Assembly (NCBI GenBank): GCA_030407085.1
Contig: CM059584.1
Location: forward strand, 109,801,001 to 109,865,000
Reading direction: 5' to 3'
Origin: Trichopria drosophilae
Taxonomy: Eukaryota; Arthropoda; Insecta; Hymenoptera; Diapriidae
DNA length: 64,000 bases
Part shown: positions 13,198 to 26,667 of the stretch, in pieces
Layout: every line of letters begins with the position of its first letter
Numbering within the stretch: the stretch's first letter is position 1
Translations under genes and position numbers: made by a program
Notes under the pieces: model-generated
What the model was told of the DNA's origin: nothing
What the model saw: only the letters and a program-made list of their open reading frames with translations
Databases searched by the model: none

Positions 13198-16100
13198 ATA
13201 ATAACTACACGGTCATAATACATGAGAAGTTTTGAAACAAAAATTCATTTTTTAAAAGTATTCGTATGGAACCTATTTTTTATGCACATTATTGTGCACT
13301 AGATATTCCACTGTCAAAGAAATTTTGTTCTAAAAAAAAATAAACATTTTTCATATGTGGCGTTGAAAAATCGCCGGCTGATAGTGTGGGTGGAACAATA
13401 AGACATGCTGCCAAAGAGAGATTGAGGAGATCTGCTGACAATCACATAAAAATCGTTGCAAAAATTGCAATAAATCACTGAAAAAATTTTGAACTATTAG
13501 CCCATTTTACACAAATATAGCAAAAAATTCAAAACCCCCAATTTACTTGCATAATCATTTTAAATTATGGACTGTTAAGTAACTTTCCTGAAAATTTGAG
13601 CTTATCAGTTTTTTCAATATACTATGCTTGTGTTAAAAGGTAACTAAACAATTTTTACTGAAACTTTAGTGCAGTTTGAACGTGGCTTGATATGTATTTA
13701 AGCTGCCTGAACAAATTTCCCGTCGGATGTATTTAAAAAATTACAAAGCTCCGAATTTCTTGATCACATTAGAATTTACCTATTATTTCTAGCCATAATA
13801 AAAAATTCGTTTATTTAATTACAAATTATTTGTTACGGTAGCTTCTGTGCACATCTCATACTTGCAGCAAGATTTAAATGAAGTTCGTGCGTAATAGATT
13901 TAACATGTTCTATTGTGATTCATTAATAGTGGACGTGACTTTAAAATCCAACAACGGTTTATCCAAATTCGATAGATAGATCTGCGAAGTTGGGTAATTT
14001 TGATCTTTAGATATCCTCCGTTCTTAACTCCTTCTCGCGTTAAACTACTCTGCTAGAGTGGCGATCGACATACATTTACTTCCCCATTGGTAGGAAGTGC
14101 GATAGTAGGGAAGTTGAAACGACGGTACACCATTACAGTAATTAAATTGTATTCGGCTCACGCCCCAAGCAGATTCATCGATGTAGGGTTAACGTGAATG
14201 TTCCGTCATGATTCATAGGGTTCGCTTTTATTCGGTAATTTTTAACAAGAGAGATAGATATATTTCAGTTTCAGTGTATTGAATATAGATAATTTATTAG
14301 ACCAAAAAATGTCACAAATTTTATTTACATTTATCATATTCACCGTACGACTAAAAAACTAGTAAATTATTTTTTAATAAAATAGGCCGTAAAATATGCT
14401 CAAACATAACCTATGCACAGTCCACGTCTTGGCAACATCGTGCTTCAATTCACAGCCATGCATTCGCAGGGCTATGCATGAGTGCAATTTTTTACGATAT
14501 TGGATTTTGTCGGGCAACACACTTGCGGCGGTAGACAACTAAACGTTACATCATGGCGGTGACGTGAAAATGCCTACTAGGGTGATTTAAATTAAAATAC
14601 AAAATTATTAAGTAAAAATAGTGGAAATTAACGTTCATTTTCCTTTACAAGTAATATTAAATCATATTCAATACTTTTGACAAACAATGATGGAATTCCT
14701 ATTTTCTCATTTTTTTCCAACAATTATCAGAGACTTCTCTGTTCAGTTCAGAGTTTTAGCAGTTTTTTATTGGATAAAGTCTTTCGTGCCTGGCTCAATC
14801 TTATATAAGACTGTTTTTAAATGTTGCTAATTGGAGGTAAAGTTTTAATTTTGGGTTTCTATGCTGTATTTCTGAACAATAAATAACACATTAAAAAACA
14901 TTTCGCTATGTTTAGTGAAATAGTGGTTGGCGATGTTTGAAAATTATTTGTTAATTTAGTTTCTATTCAATTTTAAAAAATGTCAGCTTTTTATTCAATC
15001 AGCAACATCAAATACTAACATTTTGTTAAACATATTTGGTCCCTTATTAGTAACTGTTGTACTTAGGGATCCCTTGTCCTAAAATATTGCATCGATACCA
15101 TTATGCATTTTATCATTTTTAATTAGAAATTTTTTGCACTACTTATATTTTCCGGTAGAGGCCTACGTTTTCGTTGTCCTTTCTCGCACACACTAGTCTT
15201 GAACAAAGAAAAAGTTCATCCCCGATGCCGCAAAAAAGTACAAAGTACCTTTGAATCCCTTTGCCTCAAATAAATGAAATCTTGATGATCTCGGTGCGTT
15301 TTTCATAAATTGAAGGTTAATTTAGTGCACTGTAATGAAAAATTTATTTTTGGATAGGCTAAAGAGCTCACAGTATATTAAGATGGTCAAGGATATAATA
15401 AATTGCAATGTAAACATTCATAAATTTGTCGACACTTTTTGACGAAGTCGTAGCAGCGGCGATAAAATCTTCCTTCAATATTGAAGGAGTAACTTGTTTT
15501 ACTTTCTTTGGGAGTGATTGTATTCTGTTCTCTGTTCCAGATTTTTGCTTTTTAAAATATTTAATCGTTCAGTACATGAATTATAAGAATGCCGGTTTCC
15601 TCTACCAATTTTCGGTTGATCGAATCGAATAATCTTCGTGAGCCGCTGTTTTATTGGAAATGTACGATACATTAAGAGATTCAACAACTTTTAAAGACTT
15701 TTTGTATTCAAGGAGTGGTTTTTTTTTCATTTGACAACTTCACATATGAGGAAGCTGCCCAAAAGGTCAGCAACTGTATTTGTTTTCGAGTTTCTAAGAT
15801 GTTTTCCTAATTGAACAATTTCCGCAGAATTAGGAGTACTTTTAAATGGTCCCTTGAAATTAACGCCATGTTTGAATAATATTTTTCGAAAGTTCACACA
15901 CATACTTGGTGGAAATTTTGAATTATTTACAGAAAAACTTTTGTTGGTAAAGCACTGGATTAGCTCCTCTTGGTTTTTTAGAATGTAGAAAGTATCTAAC
16001 TTACTCTCTTTAGGCACACATTATTTTTCTATTTTCGTCATGACAATAGGCATAATCCAACTTCTGATTATGAGACATTATACGCGTTATAAATTGTACT

Positions 16101-16998
16101 GAACTTTACTTAGTATGCAGTAGATAGATAGATAGATTTATTTCTCTTTATATAGTATGCAGTATATACGATTGCTGTACTCTGTCTCATTCTACTCAAA
16201 AGTCAACGTTTCAAAATGTAAGCAACTCCCGAAACCCCATTGTCGTGAAAGTTTCTTCAATAGTTAAATACAAACATTCAGTGATAGTTGAATTGTTGTT
16301 TTGTATAATGGCAATGACAAATTGTGATGCATCAAATGAACTTTAATAAGCTGGGATGAACTTTTTTTTGTTCAAAATATTTATATATATATATTTGTGA
16401 TATAAATGTTATTCATCATAAAGAAGTAACAATAAAGACACATTTTCAGCAAGCAGAAGTGACAATTGTTCCTTTGGAATGTATAATACATGAGACACTG
16501 ACTAATCAGCATCTAACTAAAAGATGACTTCGGAAAATTAACATTGGAATAATCCTGAATAATAGTTATCATAAAAATGATAATCGACAATTTATAAATA
16601 ATATGGGATGGCGATGTCATATAAGGAAAAATTGAAAATTAATCCGCGAGGGGAGCGAGGGGCGGGGTCCACATCTCTTAAACATCTGTGATCACTTTTG
16701 CATTATTCATTCAAAATCGACATCATCTATCAAAGTCACTTATAAACATTACAATTGTTACAAACGTTCGTAAATATCATGTCCTCAATCATCACCCGAC
16801 TTCAACTCATACATAACTTAATACAATTGCAATTAGTCAAATTAATAGCACTCACCACAAGAACCGAATCATTTTTATGTACAAATGTCTGTTGAACGGT
16901 GAATCCATCGATGATTATAAGTCCTTGTATAAAACATAAACTACTTATCAAATTCGACCATGCTTAACACCAAAGCACACCAAAGTGCATATTAAAAT
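13198..16998. other. AT-rich non-coding DNA with small simple repeats
   Basis: No supported gene. It contains a short (GATA)n run at about 16117-16138, TATATA at 16380-16395, and an isolated G-rich word GAGGGGAGCGAGGGGCGGGG at about 16648-16667. A slightly GC-richer patch at 14020-14200 is not recognisable as an exon. Confidence 0.5.
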
Positions 16999-17460
16999 TT
17001 GCTCATTGCTTTTAAATCAATTGCAAAGGTGCATAGCACAAATCAATATGGGCTAAAAGTAATACTTTGCATTGAGGCAGTGTCAGAAAAGACGCATTAT
17101 CCGTGGTGTGATTGGGCATCCAAAATGTGTACAGTGTATTATACGTATGCCAAGTGCGGCAAAGCAATGCGAGGGCGTCAAATTTCATTAGCATATCAAT
17201 GCTGGTGGATGGCGCGGGCTTCGTGGCGCCACCTGTGCCCCGGGATCATTGTAGGATTGCATGGAGCAAAGAGGGATCGGATAAATTGCAATGAGAAATG
17301 GTGGAAGGGTCTGCTTCGCCTCGATCTTGTTTACCCTCACCGGTTAATCGTTATCGTATTAGCAAGGCTCCGCGTTTACTTCAAATCTGCCCTTCTGAAG
17401 TTATTTTGTGGAAATTTGTACGATAAAACAGGGGTGAAATATCGGCCTTGAATTTTAATA
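16999..17460. promoter_or_regulatory. GC-richer block, candidate conserved regulatory element
   Basis: The block has balanced composition within AT-rich DNA, 2 kb before the first recognised exon. It includes GCGCCACCTGTGCCCCGGGA (with CACCTG E-box) and AGTGCGGCAAAGCAATGCGA. A 150-codon frame is open on the + strand, but overlapping frames on both strands are open too and no protein family is recognised. I read it as non-coding regulatory DNA rather than an exon; this is inference. Confidence 0.35.
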
Positions 17461-17899
17461 AAAAGATTAATATAGAATGTTTAAATTCATAGTCCTGGAT
17501 ATGTTATTTTTAAAAAATAATTCGCCTTTAAGTTATCACAAGAGGTTAAAGAGTGAAGGCAGCTGATCTTTGATGTTCTAAAATTATTCTTATTAATGTT
17601 CTTTTGTGCCACTAAACTTTTAGCAATCAATCTCATTAGGTTATTTGTTATGAGTGTGATGATCAAAACCAACCAATTCAGAACGAGCAGTCGTTTTTCA
17701 ACCAATGATTGAGATACCAAAGTTAGACAGATCAGTGGAGTTGACAACCAAATTTCGAGTTCTGGTTATAGCACCAAAATCCGTATTTTTGAGCGAATTA
17801 AATAATTCAATCCGTTTCGATCTTTAAATCAAGAAATCTGTTGGTAATATGCGCGACATCGTCTTCTGATTTTGATGTCGTAATTGAGTGATTTGAATA
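17461..17899. other. Non-coding DNA, nothing recognised
   Basis: AT-rich, with no supported exon, repeat or regulatory motif. Confidence 0.5.
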
Positions 17900-18410
17900 T
17901 AGAGCTTCGCAACCCTTGATTACTTCTTCATCTCTATTTCTTTCTCTCCCCCACTCGATGCCGACCATTCTCTTCTCTGTCGCTCGCAATCTTTCACTAC
18001 TGCGCACCCTCTTCTCGTGTTAGGTGGCAGCAATAAATACAATTCCATCAAATCACACTTTAATGAAAAGCGTGACTAATAAAATAAGTGGCGGGTCCCA
18101 GAGTGATTCTCCGTCGACCCTCGCAGTGAAGAAAATCGCATTTCACCAACTCCCAGATGTTTGCCAAATGTGCCGATTGTAGCTTCCCCTTTTCGAATGT
18201 CCTTTCTCCGAAAACTCTTGCCTCGCTACTGTACTTTCGCGACTTCCCCATCTTGCTTCGATCTCCGAAAGCCTCTCAGGCTTGTGAAATACATATTTAT
18301 GATTTCTCGTGTTACGATTTAAGTCCTGGATACTTTCTACTTTCTGAGCTTTTTCCAAACTCATTTCCCCATGTAAATACTTTCGCTTACGCTTCAAATC
18401 CATGGCTTTA
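17900..18410. promoter_or_regulatory. Pyrimidine-rich, GC-richer block upstream of Hr51 exon
   Basis: The + strand from 17930 to 18020 is C/T-rich (TCTTTCTCTCCCCCACTCGA, TTCTCTTCTCTGTCGCTCGC). It is followed to 18410 by mixed-composition sequence open in several frames on both strands. No protein family is recognised. It may be regulatory sequence or an unrecognised 5' exon or UTR lying 1-1.5 kb before the acceptor at 19419. Confidence 0.3.
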
Positions 18411-19419
18411 AAGTAAGACGCAAGGATACTTTGTCTGAAATTGAGATGTCAAAAAATGTTGATAATGGAAATTCTTAGCATTCAAAATGAAATTTGTATG
18501 TAATTAGATTATTCACCGGAGTGTTTTCTCGTTTCCAAAATTTCTGTACGATAGTATACAAATTAAGTGATGTTTAAGTACATACAAGCACACTTTACAA
18601 CGTTGACTTGTTCAATGGAAATCCGATCTATAATTATATTTTCTTTGGATATCAACATCTTCGATGTATGCCCAGGATGCCGATTGCACTCGTAAGTGAC
18701 GCTGAAGTTAGCATCTACTTAGCAGCAGCTGATTTCAGGAACATAAGGTTCTTCATATTCTAATAAGTCCAGTTGGTATTTATGTCGATATTTTGTGTTA
18801 TATTAGCATGTTGATGCGTAATTTTCAGTGAAATATGAAACAGTACCTCCAATTTTCAAACCTACTGCTGCGAATTAGCTGCTAGCTTCAGTATCATCGC
18901 TCGTAAGAACGTACAAGTGCAATCTAATGAGATTCTTTTCCGTGTCTACTAGTGCTTGACAACTATAGGATGTGCAAATGTACCCGTGTGCAGGTGTACA
19001 GGAGACACATCTCGTCTGTACAAAAAAATGCTCAACGGGCTTCCTGAAGTGCTCTTCACAAACTTAGTTCGGGCTGTGCTCAAACTTGTTCGTAGATACG
19101 CACCGAGTTTGGCCTAATTTATATTTAGAAATACAACAAATGTACAAAACAAACAAAAACGTAAAATAATGGCAAAACATGACAAATGTGTCACGTAAAA
19201 ATCAACTATGCACCAGTTTTTCAGTAACTTTAGTATACCAAATAATTAAAATCTGCGTTATATCGTTTTCGGAAGCTAGTGCATTTCTGCCCTTGTTTTT
19301 TCCCACTCTTGAACTTCTTTCCTCACAATTCATTTTAGAATAAGTAATTTAAAGCAAAGAATAACTGAAACTTAATGAAGCTTATTTCGACTAAAAAAGA
19401 ATGTCCTAACTTTCTTCAG
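18411..19419 (+). other. Intronic DNA ending in the acceptor of the first recognised Hr51 exon
   Basis: AT-rich, with no other feature. It ends GTCCTAACTTTCTTCAG, a good branch point, pyrimidine tract and acceptor. Confidence 0.7.
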
Positions 19420-19825
19420 ATTCAGCAGAGAGCAGCGTAATTTCACCGGGATTGCCGGAGCGCTACAGTCCCCTGGGAGCGACGGGATCGACGTCGAGCC
19501 ACGACCCCTATGGCTCCCGTTCGGTACAAGAGTGCCCCGTTCCTCTTTGTCGCGGAATGCCGTCGGATTTCCCTCTCGCGAGGTCGCCCTACATAACGGC
19601 CCTCGAGAACGGGCATCCACACCTGATTGCCCAGGTTCAACAGCATCAGCAACCGCCCCAGCAGCAACAGCAGATTCAGCAACACGGTAGCAAACCCCCC
19701 AGAAGTCTCGGGCTCATTTGCGTAGTTTGCGGGGACACGAGTTCCGGAAAACATTATGGCATCCTCGCGTGCAACGGTTGCAGCGGTTTCTTCAAAAGGA
19801 GCGTACGTCGGAAACTAATTTACAG
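19420..19825 (+). CDS. Hr51: Hr51/unf nuclear receptor, internal exon: A/B region and first zinc finger
   Basis: Internal coding exon of an NR2E-group orphan nuclear receptor, a DNA-binding transcription factor of the nucleus. The acceptor is a textbook site: branch-like CTAAC, short pyrimidine tract, then AG at 19418-19419. An in-frame TAA lies just upstream at 19407 and no ATG lies between, so the exon is not 5'-terminal. It encodes about 90 residues of variable N-terminal region (Ser/Pro-rich, then a Gln-rich [12 protein letters not shown] stretch). The first zinc finger follows: [18 protein letters not shown], then NGC and the P-box segment [18 protein letters not shown]. The CNGCSG P-box and KHYGI segment are typical of the NR2E3/PNR-FAX-1-Hr51 branch. 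The donor is ACAG|GTGAGC, phase 2, splitting an Arg codon (AG|G) completed by the next exon. Known family role: neuronal identity and axon development (Drosophila unfulfilled, worm fax-1). Residues 5' of the Gln tract are not recognised. Confidence 0.93.
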
Positions 19826-21050
19826 GTGAGCAAATATTCTTTATTGATGTATTTTCGTAGAGGACTTTATTTGTACATCTTTTTCTGCAGATATTTATGA
19901 TAATCTAGTTGGGTCTACTTCATTTTTATTAGGGGTGGAACCATTTGTACAAAACTTGTTAGAGCACAGAGTGCTGAGTATATTTGTCCTATTGTAAGAC
20001 AGCGAATTCATCAAACCTTTATTCACTTGTAGTACTGGCACATTAAAGTCACCACGATTTCTTGAGTAAGCGTGATTTTTAATATTTGTACACCCGAGAT
20101 CAAAATATATATCCCAATTTAGGTTACTATAAACAGCAGTTAACATGTGTAGATACATAGGAAAGATTACAGATATTTCGTGGTTAAGGGTTTCAGTTTC
20201 TCTCTTGAAAAATAACTCTAAGCATTTAGAAAAAGCGTAGTTCCCTAACAGCTACTTTCCGTAACATTACATGTGCAAACATCGGCTACTGATGCTTATC
20301 CAGTACTGCCCAATTCAGGTTCCAACCTTGGACCAACAACTGCAGTCAAGATTATATTTAAAGCACTGGACCAAAACTGGGTCATGGGCTCAGTATTAAC
20401 AATTCGTTCATGATACATGGCATAAAAGCTGGATTGCATAAGAAAGGTTTCGATGAGCAGAGCATCAGTGTACCTAAATATTCCTTTATAAAAACGGTTG
20501 TTTTTTTCTTGTTTCTGAACAGTTAACGTCCATCGACTACGACTGCCCCAGTAGAATTATATAAAATCCTAAGTATCCGAAAATCGAGGGACATTCGGAG
20601 TTTCTCACAAATGAAAATTCTATTGTGATGAATAAAACGTTGAACATTCGCTGGAATAGTATTAGATTAATTTTAGGAAACTGTGCATTACGGCTACAGT
20701 TGAAATTAAATCTTGGAGTAAATTTAATTTGTGGGCATAATGTCCTATACCAATTCTGGTATTAAAAAGCTCCTGACACGTTGTAATTTTAACATAATAA
20801 CATTTGAATCCACAACATAATTGTAAATAACAAAATTGATGTTTCATTTATGTTACATTATATATTATTGCTTCTCTTGAAGTTTACTTTGTTCTTTTAT
20901 ATGTCACTACCCGATTTTTTATGCACGTGAATAACAAATTCGTCGGTGTTAAACAGTCAAAAGTAAAAAGTCTTAAAGGTTGAACAGAATAGGTTATGTT
21001 ACCTGTCGAGATAAAAGTTGCCGAATCTATCTCAATATAAAAACCTCTCA

Positions 21051-21847
21051 TATTACACAGGTCTACAAAAAAAGAGGATCTTGGATGCTGTTGGGAAGCT
21101 GTGGGTCATTTCCAACGTAATTTTGTGCGTAGAATCCAAACTCGAAGTCAGAATTGGTCCATCACGTCAGGTTTTTGAGATATTTGAGGTGATCTACTCG
21201 AAAAACGCGTTATTTTGCTACTTTTGAGGTTACGTACAGGACGCAACAATTTCTTTTGGCCTTCTGTACTATTTGCATCTTTTAGTACTACCTTTGCCCT
21301 TCAAAATGAGGTTTTATTCAAACACCTAAGATTTTTTCATACAAAGTTACGGCTATTTTGAAATTACGAGATATATTCCATTAACGTGTTCAAAAAAACA
21401 ATCACAATACTGAAACGTGATTTTAGTTATTAGTATCCATATTTTACATACTTGTTTATATTTATATAGGTTTCATGACATTGGATATGACCTTGAGCTT
21501 CTCCAAGAGCATTTCAAGGTAAATTTGTTTACATGTATATCGTAATTTCAAATTGGCGTATCTTGGTGAAGAAAAGTCGTAACGGAATTCTGCGCATCCC
21601 AAATTAAAGAAAAAGACTAGTATCACATGATCTAATGAAAGGAAAAACTCCTAAAAATGTTGTGTCTTATGTACATGACCTCAAGAATAGCAAAAAAACG
21701 CGTTTTTTGAATAAATAACCTCAAATATCTCAAAATCCTAACTTGATGGGCCACTTCTGACTTCGGATTCTGATTCTACATACAAAATTACGTCGGAAAT
21801 GATCCATAGCTTCCCAACGACAAAACCATGTTGACCTGTGTTGTCTG
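21051..21847. mobile_element. Foldback element with arms of about 200 bp (family F1)
   Basis: The left arm (about 21051-21260) contains GGGAAGCTGTGGGTCATTTC, GTAATTTTGTGCGTAGAATC, GAGATATTTGAGGT and AAAAACGCGTTA. The right arm (about 21650-21847) in reverse complement contains GGGAAGCTATGGATCATTTC, GTAATTTTGTATGTAGAATC, GAGATATTTGAGGT and AAAAACGCGTTT. There is no transposase. The layout parallels the element at 50518-50904. Confidence 0.75.
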
Positions 21848-22319
21848 AAGCGACTTTAATCCAGATACTTTTACATTCTCCATCGTGTATCCACTGAAAT
21901 TAAATATTTAGTGACATTTATTCTGAAAAAATATTTTGAAGTGCTTAATGTCATAAAATAAGACATTTAGTAGACACGTTTTGCAGTGTACAAACAAAGG
22001 GGAGTGTTGTAAAAATTAATTATTTCGTTCCTTTCCTCGACAAGGCTACATCGACAGACCTGGATCAGATATTTCCATCAAACCTAACTTGTACAAAGAC
22101 AAATTTAATAACGTCATCGTTCCTGAATGTAATCATCAGATAATCCCGCAATACTAATTCGGATCGAGCGATACGCTATTTTTCCACTTGGCCTGGAATC
22201 AATAAGATCTAACACCCATTATGCAAAGTCCTGATCTCTGACCATCTGTGAGGCAGAGATTCAAGATGAGTATTCGCAATGCAGAAAACTCGAATTCGCG
22301 ATGAGTGTTGAAAGTTGAA

Positions 22320-22740
22320 CGAGCCGAGCATCGGTGCCATGTGCGCATCTAGTCGAGTGGGCTTATCCGGATATCGTTGCACAATGTAGAGCTCCGGTTT
22401 CGATTCGAAGCGCAGTTGAGCCCCCATACGTTCCTGGCCCTGGATCGGGCCATGGTGAATCGTTTTCGTTGGAGGGTCCCATGGCGAACCTATTACCATC
22501 CCCAGGGAATGGCCATTCATCTCCATCGGATCCCTCTCTCGTCTGCGGAATCGCTGTCAGACTGGATCGACGCATGCGAATGTTTGCACGTACACGCGTC
22601 ACGTATATTCAGATCCCCGTGGACAAAAATATTGAAAGGACACACCGGCAGTCGATTTACAAACTATTAACCCCTCGAACTGGCCGCGATTTTGATTTCC
22701 TACACCGCCCGACGCATCGCAGGAGCCGTATGTATGGAAT
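22320..22740. promoter_or_regulatory. GC-rich intronic block, candidate enhancer
   Basis: GC-rich, low-stop sequence in the large intron. Four overlapping frames are open together, three on the + strand and one on the - strand (79-138 codons), which argues against any one being coding. No exon-like splice pair or protein family is recognised. Words such as CCCTGGATCGGGCCATGGTG and AATGGCCATTCATC are non-repetitive, consistent with constrained regulatory DNA. Confidence 0.4.
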
Positions 22741-25239
22741 GTTAACTTAGTTCTCCGAATTTCATGAAACTTTCCTTTTTTTGATAAATGGTGTTTTGCT
22801 AAAATCTTAAGAATCTGACCCGCAAGATGTATCGGAAAATATATAATAACATTTTCGATATGCGGCTCACTGCACGGAAAGAAATTTCTAGGTTTTGTAG
22901 CATGCTCTGGCATCATAACCTTGTTCCACATCTTTCTGTGGAATAAGTATGGAAAGCTGTGGAACAAAAGCATCAGGAACAGGATACAAAACCAATAAAT
23001 AAATCTCCATGTGGAAACGAGGGAAGAAACACAAGGAAATTAATAAATAATAAATAAATGTATTTATTTCCAAGTTTCATGGTATATAGTTGACTACAAT
23101 ATTACAATATTAGGCAAGATAGCGAAATAATTCTATCTAATATTTGAATAATTAAAGACCTTTTAATAACGAATATAAAGGGCGTACATCATTGCCCAAT
23201 ATACACATATTTAACATAAAAAACGAACCCTAGTGCGGATGGGAACCTGTTATAAAAGAACTGCGACTCCTTTAATTGCCCTAACCTGCGTTAACAAAGA
23301 TCACCTCAATAATATAACTTGACCTGCTTCAAGTAGGATGCCAAATGTTGCTAAAATTGGACAATAGACCAAATTTCAGTAATCTTGATCTGCGGCAGAT
23401 GCGCCTCGAACTTGAATCGGTGGTTATAGCTATCACTTTCATTCAGTCAATAGCTGCTTCAGTATTCTCTGGTACGTGTAATAACGAGAGGATGCATGTG
23501 TTGAATGTTAAGTACATTAAAATTATCTAAGCACAGGTGCACACGACTGAACATTTTAAATTTGTCAGTCCAGCGTACAAATCATTTATAAATAATGGAT
23601 CTTTATGTCTTATTTTAACATATCTTATCATCCCCATTGCTGAAAATGATGAAAATGAAGACAAACTGTCTTTTTCCTTAAATTCAACCAAGATATCATG
23701 TAGTTAGGCGAAGCGTATACAAAAATACCATTCAAACGAAGAAAGGAAGTACAATTTATTCTGTCGACGGCCTATAAAAAAACTACATCTTTTTATATCT
23801 AACTGGATGTAAATATATCTAATGTCAGGTTTTGATATAAATTTAACGTTACATATCGATAGATCCAGCTACACATTTTTTAGATCTAGTAACATCTATG
23901 AAAATATGACTGGGATCCAATTTGATCTCAACTTTTTTTTTTCTGGGCGGTTCAATGACGCTAGAGTATCGAGAAAATATTGAAATCTAGACACCTGACG
24001 AATTATGAAGGCACACTATAAAAATAGTTTAAGTAACGGAAGATCTGCTATATACATACAAAATATTATCAGTTTTCTAAATCAAGTAACTCGATGTCAG
24101 AAAAAAATGTTTTGACGTATACAAGAAAATTCCACGGAAAGAAAGATATTTAAATTCCTAACCAAAGTGGTTTGGATAGACTTATAGATTGGTTGACGCA
24201 ACTGCGTACAAAAATTACTGAAAATTACTGAAAATGGACAAAGATTGTATAGTCCCGTTTCTGTTTATAAGTTTTGTTGTCCTGTGCAGTCCGTGTTAAA
24301 TTGTCAGTGTCAAATGATGCGATTTATTTCGTCTATCGTATGTGTTAATAAATAATTATGTACACATATATAGCAATATATAATTTGGAAACGACGATAG
24401 AAATTCTATATATATTGTTTATATTATGTATTTTCGAATTCGTTTATAATATGTACGGGTTGTCGTTACTGCGCATGTCAAATGTCAAGTAAAGCAATTT
24501 TAGAATCATTGTGTAACATCCCAATAAACCAGAAAGAATACGGAATCGATATTTTGTATTCTGTTTGTTTTTAGTGGCGGATTGAGTATCCGTGATTCTT
24601 ATTCGAATTCATACTATTTTATATGACCTGTACTTCCAGAATTGAATTCATTCGATCCTATACGATGACGCATTTAACGCATTCCAAAAATTGATTTGTT
24701 GCGGCTTAGAATAGCTTTAAATTTCATCAATTTAATCGAAGAATTAATTATACCGTTTTCCGTATTTCATAATTATCAAAGACGTGTTCTGTTTTGAGTG
24801 GTTTAGAGGGTTCAAATCATTCGATAAGCCAAAGTAGTCGTTTCTTGAGGTCATGCGCGTTTATGTATCGCGAATAATATCGCATACACTCGCATTCATA
24901 GCTAACAGAGCGGGAAATAAACAGACTTACTTCGTACTAAATCGTAGACAGATTTTTCTTTTTGATTTGTTGGGTTAGTAAAATTGACGTTATACATTCG
25001 ATAACTACTTCCCACAATGAAAATAACCATGGCACAGTTTACAATATTCTACTATAATGTAACATTCAGTTGCCTATAATTTAGCCTATAATATAATCAT
25101 GTTTTTAATTCTACGATTATTGAATGTTGCAACAGTCTCTACCCTTTTTACGGTTCCATTAACCCATTTTTCCCCTTGAGTAAGAAATTAATTATTTATA
25201 TACGTTACTGATCGATTTAAATAGATCTTAAATGAATAG

Positions 25240-25660
25240 TCGAGACGTCGGATGTAAAGGACTGGCGTGGGCGACGTTCACCGTATCGACGCCGAGATTT
25301 TTTCCCGCGTGCTTTACGACCCATCCCTGTCAGATGGCCGTAATGCGGTAAAGACTGAAGAGCCTTCGCACAGATAACCAATTACCGTAGGGGCGAGGGC
25401 AAAGCCGACAGATGCGTCCCGACGCGTCGCGACGCGTCCGCAATTGCGGGATTACCGACCGCATCGCCGCCGCCACCGTCGTCCATACCTTCGAATGACT
25501 ATGATCGCGACGGTGTAATTATACCCGACGGGTGTCGATATAATTGGACACAGGATTCATGCGAACTCGCCCCAAGCGATTGATCCTTGCAAATTGTCGA
25601 CCGACTTGGGACGTTCTATTATAAGGTTATGTCGCTCCATGTTAAAAAGACACGTTCGCA
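25240..25660. promoter_or_regulatory. CpG-rich intronic block with homeodomain-type sites, candidate enhancer
   Basis: A compositional island, including GCGTCCCGACGCGTCGCGAC and GCATCGCCGCCGCCACCGTC, with AACCAATTACCG (a homeodomain TAATT-type core) at 25377-25388. No open frame of note exists here, so it is not an exon. The region is unique within the window. Confidence 0.45.
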
Positions 25661-25800
25661 CCCGATAATTGTGGGAAACACTTTCATTCAGTAACCTATT
25701 CTATTTTTTTTTTTAATTTCAGTTTGTATTTTACACAAATGTGGTCGATTCCATTTCTGTTAAGTAATAAGTGAAGTAAATATTGTTAATAATCTCTATA

Positions 25801-25980
25801 GTAGTATATTACGTAACTAGGGCGAATTAGCGATAATCACTCTCGTCGGAGATCGATATTTCGCCAAAGTTGCTTACGATATTTTTTAATATGACAAGCG
25901 TGGGGCTCGATCATTTGCGCCCGAAGATTTCACGGTGGGGCACAAAATCGAGTTCTACTCCCGGAGTGTTAAAAATGGGG
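25801..25980 (+). repeat. Dispersed repeat R1, copy B
   Basis: Begins AGTATATTACGTAACTAGGG and shares with copy C the blocks CTCGTCGGAGATCGATATTT, GCGTGGGGCTC, TTGCGCCCGAAGATTTCACG and ATCGAGTTCTACTCCCGGAG. Relative to copy C it lacks about 50 bp after the start. The hairpin arm is partly mutated (GGGGCACAAAA). Confidence 0.8.
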
Positions 25981-26394
25981 TTTTCTGCTCACGTTGTACT
26001 CTACAAATATTAGTAAGGGACAGTCACTGGTTGTGACGGTCAATTGTTGTCAACACGGAATGTAAATAATCCGATCTGTTTATGTGTAATTTTTTCTTTT
26101 GATCCAAGACATAGTTATTGCAATAAAACTGAAGCTATTGATCGCAGTCCTTCTATTAGTACATTTTCTATCAGTGTTTCGTTCATACTTTAGGATACCG
26201 CATTTCATTGTGTTAATTTGCAATGGCATTTTTTTTGCTGTATCTTTGAAAATATCTTCAAATTTGTGACACACAGCATTCCACTGGATACATCTTGATC
26301 TCTTCTTCAATAAAGATGTATTGTCATAGGTATTTTTTATATCTTCTTTACGTGCACTGAGAGAACTTTAAGAGAACACCGGTATTGCCTACTG

Positions 26395-26667
26395 TACACG
26401 GAGAACAGTTTTCACAGCTCTGGACGGGTAACGTTAAAAATTTCCCCTAGAAGTAGCCTGATTACACTACTATTTTATGTGACTGCATTTTGATAACCCG
26501 AAAAAGACGTTACTCCACCGCATATTGTCGTTTCGTAATGATACATATATGTAGGTATTATAACCGAAAAAGACGATGCTAGCACCAGACAATCATAGTA
26601 ATTATTCTCTGTTATTCAATGTTACACATGTGCACTATATAAATCTATCAAAACTGCTCTCCGTGTA
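26395..26667. mobile_element. MITE with TACACGGAGAACAGTTTT ends
   Basis: The left end TACACGGAGAACAGTTTTCA and the right end in reverse complement TACACGGAGAGCAGTTTTGA differ at only a few positions. The 273-bp element contains two copies of an ATAACC(C)GAAAAAGACG word (near 26491 and 26559). Non-coding. Confidence 0.7.

Noticed and set aside
16999..17451. 150-codon + frame upstream of the first exon as a possible N-terminal Hr51 exon
   Set aside because: No similarity to a nuclear-receptor A/B region that I recognise, and overlapping frames on both strands.
19452..19454. TTG at 19452 as a start codon
   Set aside because: Eukaryotic gene; coding continues upstream in frame to the splice acceptor at 19419.
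19443..19754. Minus-strand frames over the first-finger exon
   Set aside because: Shadows of the real exon; no domain on the minus strand.
22334..22750. 138-codon frame and overlapping frames on both strands
   Set aside because: Several overlapping frames on both strands are open over the same GC-rich block, which indicates few stops rather than a gene.
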